Notes under the pieces: model-generated
What the model saw: only the letters and a program-made list of their open reading frames with translations
The model's database searches: none
What the model was told of the DNA's origin: nothing
NCBI GenBank assembly: GCA_004102805.1
Contig: SCEG01000007.1
Span: 1-64,000 of the forward strand
Direction of reading: 5' to 3'
DNA from: Muribaculaceae bacterium Isolate-002 (NCI)
GTDB lineage: Bacteria; Bacteroidota; Bacteroidia; Bacteroidales; Muribaculaceae
DNA length: 64,000 nt
Program-made: the position numbers and the translations under genes
Shown here: positions 1 to 7,322 of the stretch, in pieces
Numbering within the stretch: position 1 is the stretch's first letter
How the letters are laid out: the number at the start of each line of letters is the position of its first letter

Positions 1-1257
1 TTTTTATACCACTTATTTTATTGAAAATCAGAGAAATGAATGCGAAAATCACCCTTTCCCATTCAGACTTCCCCCGCTATAAAATAACAGGCTTTTCGGA
101 AGCACAAGACTTTTTTAAATGAAAGAGCCGTGGGTCTCAGTGTAGATTTTAGTATTGAAAATTTAGATAAACGATAATAAATAAGTATATTTGCATAACG
201 AAAACTGATATTTATGCATTTTTCCACATGTGAAATGTGCAGAATATTATGAAATGAATTGAAATCCGGCATTTATCATGCACCACCAGTCTCGACCGGC
301 GGCCATATAGATCAGGAGAATGGACTGACAGCGACAGCCGCCAGTTTCGGATGCAAAGATTTCAATCGGTCAAGGTTTTTTAACCGAAAGATATCACACT
401 ACCCAAAGGGCAACAACCGTTGTTGTCATTTTTATTATCAAAAAGAATCGGCAGGCGTCACCCCTGCAGTTGACTTAACCGGACGGTCATGCGGATGAAT
501 TTTACCGTTGGCCTAACCTATCACCTGAGTCGGATTTCTATTTTGTAGAGACGAGATAATGCCGACAATGAAAAAAATTACTTGACCGGATTGTAAATCT
601 ACATCGCTTTGAATGCGTGCTTGCCCTATCATCACTTGTCACAACAACAAATCTTAGCAGCCTCCGCAGTCAGGGAAATGTTCCCGACCGGCATTGCCAT
701 ATCCCTTTCGGCCGTGTGTCATACAGCTGTCATCTATTTTGACTGAGAGTTGATATGTCTACATATCCAATCGGTATATATCTGAGATGCCGTAACATAG
801 GATTGCAATCTGTCTCAATACGAAAGAAGATATTTTTAGGATTGATTATCCACAGATAACGTGTACGGTTATGCTCCATGAGTCTGCTTTGTCCTTCCTC
901 CGACTTTGCCGTCAAACTCTCCCAATCTACAATCGCGGCACTGAGCCTCAGACCATCCGACAAAAGTCCATTACCGCCTGGACGTGTTGGCGATGCATTA
1001 AGGATAAAGACAGACCGGGAGTGTGGCTGTAACCATTGACAAGAATTGTGTATAATGCCCTATCGCATAATCAGGGGGAACACCGTGCGTTCCCTGTTGA
1101 TTATGTCACATACACAATCGGCGTCTATCATCCCTCTCATGGCGGTGGCGATTGCTGCCGCATTGCGTGGGAGTTGACGTTTGCCCGGCTTTTGCCAAAG
1201 CAGGCTTTAATGTGTCTGCCGCGGAGTGCCGTGCCGTCAATCAAGTAGGCGCTTTCC
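1..1257. other. Stretch without a supported gene
   Basis: No convincing coding region was found on either strand. Short open frames exist, but none shows a recognisable motif or a good start. On the minus strand an open stretch from about 1060 down to 730 (ending with a stop at 730) reads like ordinary protein, but it has no ATG start and is interrupted upstream by a stop, so it may be the tail of a decayed gene. A TATATTTG hexamer-type -7 box lies at 186-193 on the plus strand without a matching -33 element. Confidence 0.5.
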
Positions 1258-1320
1258 AAGGCAGCCCCGCTCTCGCTTAAAATCGGAGGAAGGTGAGAGG
1301 TCGGTGGCTGCCTTTTTTTT
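1258..1320 (+). terminator. Structured rho-independent terminator
   Basis: Outer stem AAGGCAGCC (1258-1266) pairs with GGCTGCCTT (1306-1314), and a run of eight T (1313-1320) follows. Inside the large loop CTCTC and GAGAG can form a second helix. It terminates plus-strand transcription, yet no plus-strand gene is recognisable upstream, so it may end a non-coding or decayed transcript. Confidence 0.7.
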
Positions 1321-1330
1321 ACATTGGTCT

Positions 1331-1370
1331 AAAAAAAGAGACTGCCTGACTCTGGTTGTCAGGCAGCCTC
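1331..1370 (-). terminator. Terminator of the transketolase gene
   Basis: On the minus strand a 13-position stem with one mismatch (1358-1370 with 1338-1350, loop 1351-1357) is followed by seven T residues (1331-1337 read as A on plus). It lies about 50 bases past the tkt stop codon. Confidence 0.85.
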
Positions 1371-1418
1371 TTCATATTTTAAATGTATTGTTCGCTGATA
1401 TCTTGCCGTTTGAGAGGT

Positions 1419-3461
1419 TTATATCTTGCCGATGAATTTGAGCACCTGTTCGGTGATGTTCTGTACGGTGAAACCGAATTTCTCGTCAAGCACTTTGTAG
1501 GGGGCAGATGCGCCGAAGCGTGTCATGCCGTAGACTTTTCCTTTGGAGCCTACGATGCTCTGCAGCGTTGCGGGCAGTCCGGCGGTGAGGCCGAAGCGGG
1601 GCACGTTGCGCGGGAGCACACTGTCTTTGTATTCCTGACTCTGGTCTTCGAAGAGGCCTGTCGAGGGGACTGAGACAACGCGGCAAGGCACGCCTCCTGC
1701 CTCAAGTTCAACGGCGACTTCGCAGAGCAATGACACTTCAGAGCCATTGGCGATAAGCACTACCTGGGGATAGGGTGTATCCATCACTACATATCCGCCG
1801 CGACGTGTGCCCTGAGCTTCCTCGTAACGGCTTGTGGCGACTGCCGGCAGGTCTTTGATGTCCTGACGCGAAAGTATGAGGGCTGTGGGACTGTCATTGT
1901 TTTCCATCGCCATTTCCCATGCCACGGTAGTCTCGGCAGAGTCGGCGGGGCGCAGCACGAGCATCGAAGGTTTGCCAGAGAAGTTGCGGATCTGCTCCAT
2001 GAGGCGGATCTGCGCTTCCTGTTCGATGGGTTCGTGGGTGGGACCGTCCTCTCCGACACGGAATGCATCGTGAGTCCAGATATATTTCACGGGGAGCTCC
2101 ATCAGAGCCGACATGCGCACTGCCGGCTTCATGTAGTCGGAGAATACGAAGAATGTTCCGCAGGCTTCATGCATGCCGCCGTGGAGGGCAATACCGTTCA
2201 TTACGGCTGCCATGGTGAGTTCGGCTACGCCGGCGTGTAGGAAACCGCCTGAGAAATCGCCGGAAATAAGTGCTCCGGTTTTCTTGAGGAACGCGTCGGT
2301 CTTGTCGGAGTTGGCGAGGTCGGCGCTTGATACAATCATGTTGTGCACTTTTTCGGCGAGGGCAGCGAGCACGTTGGCCGAAGCGGTGCGTGTGGCCTGG
2401 CCGGCTTTGTGCACGATTGCAGAGTAGTCTATTTCGGGGAGCTTGCCGGCGATGAAATCGGCGAGCACTGCCGCACGGTCTGGATTGCCGGCTGCCCATT
2501 CATGCTCTTGTTCGCGGCGTTCGGCCACGATTTTGCGGAGCTCCTGATTGCGGGCTTCGTAGAGTGCTTTTGAAGCTTCCCATATCTCGAACGGGTGCTC
2601 GGGATTGCCACCGAGGTGACGCACGGTGGCTTCATAGTCGCCGCCGGCCGATTTGCTGATAGGGTTGCCGTGGGTGGAGCACTGTCCTTCGAAACTTGAG
2701 CCGTCGGCTTTCACGATGCCTTTGCCCATTATGGTGTGACCGATTATGAGAGTCGGCTTTTCGGTTTCGGCGATTGCGGTTTCGAGTGCCTTGGATATCT
2801 CGTCGGCGTCATTGCCGTCGATTTCGATGACGCTCCATCCCCATGCGCGGTATTTTGCGGCGTAGTCCTCACGGGTTACTGCATCGACGTTGGTCGAGAG
2901 CTGCACGTCGTTGCAGTCGTAGAACATTATCAGGTTGTGGAGACCGAGGTAACCGGCCAGACGTCCGGCGCCCTGTGAGATTTCTTCCTGTATGCCTCCG
3001 TCGGAGATGAAGGCGTAGGTCTTGTGTTCGACGACTTTTCCGAAGCGGGCGGCGAGGAAGCGCTCTGCGATGGCGCAGCCTACGGCCATCGTGTGTCCCT
3101 GGCCGAGGGGGCCGGAGGTGTTTTCAACTCCTCTTTCGGGGTCAACTTCGGGGTGACCGGGAGTGACGCTGCCCCACTGGCGGAACTGCTCGAGCTCGGC
3201 TATGGTGTATTTTCCGGTAAGGGCAAGAGTGGCGTAAAGCATTGTCGACATGTGACCCGGGTCGAGGAAGAAGCGGTCGCGGGCAAACCATGTCGGATCG
3301 TCGGGGTCGGTGACTAGATACTTCGAGTAAAGTACGTTGATAAAGTCGGCACCACCCATGGCGCCTCCGGGGTGACCCGATTTTGCTTTCTCTACCATCG
3401 ATGCGCAGAGCACACGGATATTGTCGGCAACGCTCTCAAGAGTTTTCTTATCGGAATTCAT
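1419..3461 (-). CDS. tkt: Transketolase
   Basis: 680-residue thiamine-diphosphate enzyme of the non-oxidative pentose phosphate pathway, moving two-carbon ketol units between sugar phosphates in the cytoplasm. Seen: N-terminal SGHPGGAMG, the cofactor-binding GDGxxxEG-type region (here ISDGGIQEEISQG, a divergent form), the LSTNVDAVT stretch, and a pyrimidine domain with HDAFRVGEDGPTHEPIEQ typical of the active site. The C-terminal domain carries FGASAPYKVLDEKFGF. An open frame extends 23 codons upstream to 3530, but homologues begin near MNSDKKTLESV, so the ATG at 3461 is preferred. It is monocistronic, with its own promoter and terminator. Assignment is secure. Confidence 0.97.
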   Translation of the reverse strand: MNSDKKTLESVADNIRVLCASMVEKAKSGHPGGAMGGADFINVLYSKYLVTDPDDPTWFARDRFFLDPGHMSTMLYATLALTGKYTIAELEQFRQWGSVTPGHPEVDPERGVENTSGPLGQGHTMAVGCAIAERFLAARFGKVVEHKTYAFISDGGIQEEISQGAGRLAGYLGLHNLIMFYDCNDVQLSTNVDAVTREDYAAKYRAWGWSVIEIDGNDADEISKALETAIAETEKPTLIIGHTIMGKGIVKADGSSFEGQCSTHGNPISKSAGGDYEATVRHLGGNPEHPFEIWEASKALYEARNQELRKIVAERREQEHEWAAGNPDRAAVLADFIAGKLPEIDYSAIVHKAGQATRTASANVLAALAEKVHNMIVSSADLANSDKTDAFLKKTGALISGDFSGGFLHAGVAELTMAAVMNGIALHGGMHEACGTFFVFSDYMKPAVRMSALMELPVKYIWTHDAFRVGEDGPTHEPIEQEAQIRLMEQIRNFSGKPSMLVLRPADSAETTVAWEMAMENNDSPTALILSRQDIKDLPAVATSRYEEAQGTRRGGYVVMDTPYPQVVLIANGSEVSLLCEVAVELEAGGVPCRVVSVPSTGLFEDQSQEYKDSVLPRNVPRFGLTAGLPATLQSIVGSKGKVYGMTRFGASAPYKVLDEKFGFTVQNITEQVLKFIGKI

Positions 3462-3490
3462 TATTAAACTGTGTTTTGTAATTGTTTTGA

Positions 3491-3533
3491 TATTTGTGGC
3501 GTGAATTGGCTTAACCCTTTCACACCACAAATA
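3491..3533. promoter_or_regulatory. 15-bp dyad at the tkt promoter
   Basis: TATTTGTGGCGTGAA (3491-3505) and its near-perfect inverse TTCACACCACAAATA (3519-3533) differ at one position and are separated by 13 bases. The right arm includes the tkt -7 box, so this looks like an operator for a dimeric regulator or a 5'-UTR structure. No cognate regulator is identifiable. Confidence 0.5.
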
Positions 3534-3535
3534 TA
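3528..3535 (-). promoter_or_regulatory. Putative tkt -7 element
   Basis: TATATTTG on the minus strand fits the Bacteroidetes -7 consensus TAnnTTTG and lies 67 bases upstream of the chosen ATG. No good -33 TTTG is present at 19-21 bases, so support is partial. Confidence 0.5.
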
Positions 3536-3615
3536 GCTATTTTTTTTAACAATCGGGGTCACATAAAGTTCAATTCGCATTTCAATTGTCGAAACCATGG
3601 CGCCGGGGGATGTCG

Positions 3616-3676
3616 TTGCGGTTTCACTGCGGTGAAAACGCAACGAGAGCCGCGGCAACACAACCGCGGCTCTCGT
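3616..3676 (-). terminator. Tandem hairpins after the MFS permease gene
   Basis: A 13-bp perfect GC-rich stem (3643-3655 with 3664-3676) sits 21 bases past the permease stop, followed on the minus strand by a second hairpin around 3616-3642 (TTGCGGTTTCAC with GTGAAAACGCAA, one mismatch). The T-run is weak, so termination is likely rather than certain. Confidence 0.6.
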
Positions 3677-3697
3677 CGTGAAGTTTATGTGTCGGCT

Positions 3698-5281
3698 TTA
3701 GTCGACTGGAATGTTTTTGTTGACGTTCTTGCAGCCGATTACTGCATAGTAGAACAGATAGAGCAGCATTGCTATCACAAGCCAGTAGCTGCCCATGTAG
3801 CCTACCGACGGAGCGAGCACGCTGTGCTGCACCAGAGGCATGATGCCACCGCCGACTACGAGCATCATGAAGATGCCGGAAGCCTGCTCGGTGTATTTGC
3901 CGAGGCCTTCGACTGCGAGGTTGAATATGCCGCCCCACATGAGCGAGGTGCAGAGACCGCAGATGATGAGGAATATTGCGCTGAGCGGTATTGTGGGTGT
4001 CTCAAGCATTTTGGCTGCGTCCTCAGCTTTTACGTTGGCCTGCTTGTAGAGCTCTTCCTTGAGGTTGATTTCCTTCCGGGTCTCGGGGTGGATGTAGTTT
4101 TCGCTCCATTCGAAGCCGGCCGGGTCATTTTTGAACTCTTCGATGGCCGAAGTCGGCAGACCTACGTTTGTAAGGATATATTCGGTCTTGGCGTCGGGAT
4201 CATAGATGAATTTGGGCACATCGATGCGGCTTGTCTTGGGTATCATGATGGCGATGAGCACAAGGAGAGCGCCTACACTCGACACGACAAGCAGCTGTGC
4301 GCGGGTTGAAATCACGCCTGAGATGGCACCCGAAGCGATACGGCCCACGAGCATGAGCAGCCAGTAGACCATCACGATGGCGCCGCCGATTGCGGCTCCG
4401 TTGACTAGGATGCCTGCGCCGGCTTCAGCTGAGTCGGAGAGATAGAAATTGAGTTCGGCGGGAATGCCGATTTCTATGCCGACATAGAAGAATATGCCGA
4501 TGGCTCCGAGCACGAAGTGGCGGAACGACCAGGCTGAATGACGGTTGGGCTGTGCGGTTTTGCCTGCGGCAGCCTCGGCGCGTGCGCGTTCGAGAGAGGG
4601 CTCGGGGATGCGTGCAAGCGATATGATGAGATAAGAGAGGGCGAAGATAGCCATGCCGATGAAAAGCAGGGGAGCCACGTCGCTCATTGATGTGCGCGAG
4701 GTGACGGTGCCGATGAGGGCGCCTACGAGCATCGGGGTGAGCGAACCGGCCAGTGAGTTGAGCGACGAGCCTGTCTGGAGCAGCTGGTTGCCTTTCTTGC
4801 CGCCGCCGCCGAGTATGTTGAGCATCGGATTGACAACGGTGTTGAGCATACATACGCAGAAGCCGCAGATGAATGCGCCGAGCAGGTAGACGAAGAGGTT
4901 GAGGGTGACAGGCATTTCCTTGACAATGCTCTCGCCGAGATAGTTTTCTTCAGTCACACCGGTGGTGAACACGGCGATGTCGCCGCCGAACACGCTGCTG
5001 AGATACTGCACTCCGAGGCCGAAGAAGCCGAGCACGAGAGCCAGCAGAGCGGTTTTTTTGTAGCCGACGCGTGCGAGCATCTTGCCGGCGGGTATGCCCA
5101 TGAAGAGATAGGCTGCGAAGTTCATAAGGTTGCCGAGCATGCCGGCCCAGGGGTACTGGTTGCCCCAGATGTTACCGAACGGCGCCGCCATGTTGGTAAC
5201 GAACGAAATCATGGCAAAGAGAAACATCATCGTGATGATAGGCACGAGATTGCTTTTGCCTGTGGCTGTGTTTGATGACAT
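3698..5281 (-). CDS. MFS sugar permease, FHS/FucP-like
   Basis: 527-residue polytopic inner-membrane protein of the major facilitator superfamily, resembling the fucose/glucose-galactose:H+ symporter group widespread in Bacteroidetes. Seen: about 12 hydrophobic segments beginning at residue 12, the MNFAAYLFMGIPAGKMLARVGYK loop-2 region (abridged motif GxxxGKxLxRxGYK), and MLNTVVNPMLN in the first half, which recurs in this group. Residues about 349-430 form a long hydrophilic insertion (many D, E, K) between two membrane segments, explaining a length roughly 100 residues above typical permeases. The gene stands alone, with a -7 box and an inverted repeat upstream. Substrate cannot be read from sequence; a hexose is a guess. 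Confidence 0.85.
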   Translation of the reverse strand: MSSNTATGKSNLVPIITMMFLFAMISFVTNMAAPFGNIWGNQYPWAGMLGNLMNFAAYLFMGIPAGKMLARVGYKKTALLALVLGFFGLGVQYLSSVFGGDIAVFTTGVTEENYLGESIVKEMPVTLNLFVYLLGAFICGFCVCMLNTVVNPMLNILGGGGKKGNQLLQTGSSLNSLAGSLTPMLVGALIGTVTSRTSMSDVAPLLFIGMAIFALSYLIISLARIPEPSLERARAEAAAGKTAQPNRHSAWSFRHFVLGAIGIFFYVGIEIGIPAELNFYLSDSAEAGAGILVNGAAIGGAIVMVYWLLMLVGRIASGAISGVISTRAQLLVVSSVGALLVLIAIMIPKTSRIDVPKFIYDPDAKTEYILTNVGLPTSAIEEFKNDPAGFEWSENYIHPETRKEINLKEELYKQANVKAEDAAKMLETPTIPLSAIFLIICGLCTSLMWGGIFNLAVEGLGKYTEQASGIFMMLVVGGGIMPLVQHSVLAPSVGYMGSYWLVIAMLLYLFYYAVIGCKNVNKNIPVD

Positions 5282-5400
5282 TAGTGAATTAGTTTTATGA
5301 ATTAGTTATTAGTAAATATAGTTCAGGTAAGTTTCATGGGTGACAGTTTTCCGATGGCTTCATGAGTCTGAAATTGCGCCATGCGATGCAGGCGGAAATT

Positions 5401-5442
5401 ACTTATTCAATGCAAAGATAGATTTTTTTGGTGTGAATAAGT
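5401..5442 (-). promoter_or_regulatory. MFS permease promoter flanked by an inverted repeat
   Basis: TATCTTTG (minus strand of 5413-5420) matches the Bacteroidetes -7 box, 132 bases upstream of the permease ATG. ACTTATTC (5401-5408) and GAATAAGT (5435-5442) form a perfect 8-bp inverted repeat around it, suggesting an operator. No -33 TTTG is seen at the usual spacing. Confidence 0.45.
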
Positions 5443-5472
5443 AATAAAAATGTATCAAATTTTGAAAAAATC

Positions 5473-5677
5473 TTTTAGAGAGTGTTTGGATTTAAATCAA
5501 ATTAAGACTGAGCGGATTTTTTGAGGGAATTTCGCGAGTTGAAGAAGGAGCATAGCGAGCTATGCGACTGATGAAACTTGGCGGAATTAACCAAAAAAGA
5601 CCTCAGGATTAATTTGAAGTTTTACTTTCATTCTCTTTTATTGTTAATACGGTTTAAATTCAAACGCTCTCTTAAAA
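5473..5677. repeat. Palindromic repeat, copy 1
   Basis: About 205 bp with imperfect terminal inverted repeats (TTTTAGAGAGTGTTTGGATT and the inverse of its right end TTTTAAGAGAGCGTTTGAAT). Inner arms also pair (GCGGATTTTTTG region with the CAAAAAAGACCTC region), and the centre GCATAGCGAGCTATGC is a tight hairpin, so the whole element can fold into one long imperfect stem. It ends 18 bases beyond the yggS stop codon. It is related to the copies at 10140 and 57795 by end sequence and central architecture. Confidence 0.75.
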
Positions 5678-5695
5678 CAGGCATTGCAGGCTAAA

Positions 5696-6370
5696 TCAGT
5701 ATTCGCGGGCTCCGAAAATGGCTGTCCCCACGCGCACAAGGTTTGAACCTTGGCCTATGGCTATGTCGCGGTCGTCGCTCATGCCCATGCTGAGGGTGTC
5801 GAAGCCGCGCAGTCCGAGCGATGCGTCGTTTCTGATTTTGTTGAAGCATGCGGCTATAGCGGCGAAGTCGTCGGTGATGCGGCAGGTGTCGTCGGTGTTC
5901 GATGCCATGCCCATCAGCCCGCATATATGCGTGGCCTGCAGCGACTCGAATTTCCTTTCAGAGAAATATGCCTCAAGCTCGTCAACAGAAAAGCCGAATT
6001 TGGTCTCTTCCTTTGCCACGTGGAGCTGGAGCAGCACGCGTGTCACAACCCCGGCTCTGACCGACTCGCTGTCGATGAGGCCGAGCAGACGCTCGGTGTC
6101 GACACTCTCTATCAGGGCAGTCTTGCCGATGAGCTGGCGCACCTTGTTGGTCTGCAGGTGGCCTATGAAATGCCATTCGACGTCGTCGGGCATCTGCGGT
6201 ATTTTGGCAAGGAGTTCCTGCACGCGGCTTTCGCCGAAGCGGCGCTGACCGGCGTCGTAGGCTGCCCGCAACGCCTCCACGGGATGGAATTTTGAAACAG
6301 CGACGAGGCCGACGCCTGCGGGAATAGAGCGTCTGACCTCGTCGAGTTGTTCTGCTACACGGGTGTACAT
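5696..6370 (-). CDS. YggS-family PLP-binding protein
   Basis: 224-residue cytoplasmic protein of the YggS/PROSC (PLPBP) family, which binds pyridoxal 5'-phosphate and helps balance vitamin B6 and amino/keto acid pools without known catalysis. Seen: the PLP-lysine motif VAVSKFHP near residue 27, FGESRVQE, WHFIGHLQTNK, ESVDTERLL, and the C-terminal LSMGMSDDRDIAI followed by VRVGTAIFG. Length is normal for the family. It lies 13 bases downstream of the DUF4494 gene and shares its promoter. Family assignment is secure; the gene name follows E. coli yggS. Confidence 0.95.
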   Translation of the reverse strand: MYTRVAEQLDEVRRSIPAGVGLVAVSKFHPVEALRAAYDAGQRRFGESRVQELLAKIPQMPDDVEWHFIGHLQTNKVRQLIGKTALIESVDTERLLGLIDSESVRAGVVTRVLLQLHVAKEETKFGFSVDELEAYFSERKFESLQATHICGLMGMASNTDDTCRITDDFAAIAACFNKIRNDASLGLRGFDTLSMGMSDDRDIAIGQGSNLVRVGTAIFGAREY

Positions 6371-6383
6371 TGTCGTGTCGGTA

Positions 6384-6842
6384 TCAGTCGTTTTTCGCTG
6401 AAGAGCTGTCGCCCTGCACCTTCACTTTGTATACGTCGAGAATGGGAGTCTCGGTGATAGATACGATTTCGTAGTCGGCCATCGTGGTTTTCATCTCGTC
6501 GATGAAGTGCTCGAGGGCGCCTTTGAAGTCGCTTGCCGCCACGAGTATGAGTGAAGTGGATTTCTTTTCCTGCGCTGTTTTCTCGTCGATGGTGATGAAC
6601 GCCACCTTTGTCAGATACCAGCGGTCGGCAGAGTCGTCCCAGAATATTTCCGCTATCTTGGTGCGCTTGACGGCCGACACCGAAAATTCGCCGGATATGA
6701 AGGGGGTTATCTCCTCGATGATGCGTGACTCGGCTTCGGTAAAAGTCAGCGCGTCGACCAGGAAGGTGTCATTGACTTTTTTCTCGATGCCGTTTTCCAT
6801 TATTTTGCGGTAAGCTACCTTACATTCAAACCAGTTTGCCAT
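6384..6842 (-). CDS. DUF4494 domain protein
   Basis: 152-residue soluble protein of unknown function that I recognise as the Bacteroidetes-restricted DUF4494 family. Seen: N-terminal MANWFECKVAYRK, a central VDALTFTEAESRIIEEITPF stretch and ISGEFSVSAVKRTKIAEIF, then a second alpha/beta half ending DVYKVKVQ. It has no signal peptide, membrane segment or catalytic motif that I can point to. It is the first gene of a two-gene operon with yggS, which hints at a housekeeping cytoplasmic role but does not define one. Confidence 0.87.
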   Translation of the reverse strand: MANWFECKVAYRKIMENGIEKKVNDTFLVDALTFTEAESRIIEEITPFISGEFSVSAVKRTKIAEIFWDDSADRWYLTKVAFITIDEKTAQEKKSTSLILVAASDFKGALEHFIDEMKTTMADYEIVSITETPILDVYKVKVQGDSSSAKND

Positions 6843-6874
6843 AGTTGTTGTCTGTTTATATTTTTTTAGCTTGG

Positions 6875-6905
6875 CAAAGGTAGTGAGATTTCACGATACG
6901 GCAAA
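6875..6905 (-). promoter_or_regulatory. Promoter of the DUF4494-yggS operon
   Basis: On the minus strand TTTG (6902-6905) is followed by exactly 19 bases and then TACCTTTG (6875-6882), an exact match to the Bacteroidetes primary-sigma consensus. The predicted transcript starts near 6868, about 25 bases before the ATG. Confidence 0.85.
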
Positions 6906-7002
6906 GCATGCCTGATGTGAAAAAACTTTTTTTAACCCGCCGCCGTGCATGTTTTTTTAGAGGAATGTAACATTTTCGCGCAAAAGTTTGTTTTCATTAA
7001 TA

Positions 7003-7010
7003 TATTTTTG
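7003..7010 (+). promoter_or_regulatory. Putative -7 element of the cyd operon
   Basis: TATTTTTG fits TAnnTTTG 54 bases upstream of the DUF4492 start. A TTTG at 6987-6990 is too close (12 bases) to be a standard -33 element, so the promoter may be activator-dependent. Confidence 0.4.
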
Positions 7011-7063
7011 CAAATTGCGATGCGACGCCATCGGTGGTGTTGTGCGTCATTAAATGATAGTAT

Positions 7064-7309
7064 ATGTCAGCAGTCAGTTATATATTACAATTGCCACGCC
7101 GTGTAGTGCGGTTTTATGCCGACGGATTCCGGTCGATGACGGTAGGCCGCAAGCTGTGGGTCATAATAATCATAAAGCTGATTGTGATATTCGGGGTATT
7201 GAAACTTTTTTTCTTTCCGGATTTTCTCGGCAGCCGCTACGACAGCGATGCCGACCGGGCCGGGGCGGTGCGAGAGTCGCTGACCTCTGTCGATAGCAAC
7301 TATTTTTAA
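7064..7309 (+). CDS. DUF4492 small membrane protein of the cytochrome bd operon
   Basis: 81-residue protein that I recognise as DUF4492. Seen: the family signature RFYADGFRSMTVGRKLWV at about residues 16-33, then one strongly hydrophobic segment (IIIIKLIVIFGVLKLFFF) and a short acidic tail. It ends 13 bases before cydA and is very likely co-transcribed with it. Position and one-segment topology resemble the accessory bd-oxidase peptides CydX/CydH of other phyla, but there is no sequence similarity I can see, so a subunit role is inference. The ATG at 7064 is the best start; an upstream in-frame start was not found. Confidence 0.85.
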   Translation: MSAVSYILQLPRRVVRFYADGFRSMTVGRKLWVIIIIKLIVIFGVLKLFFFPDFLGSRYDSDADRAGAVRESLTSVDSNYF

Positions 7310-7322
7310 TCAGAATATAACC

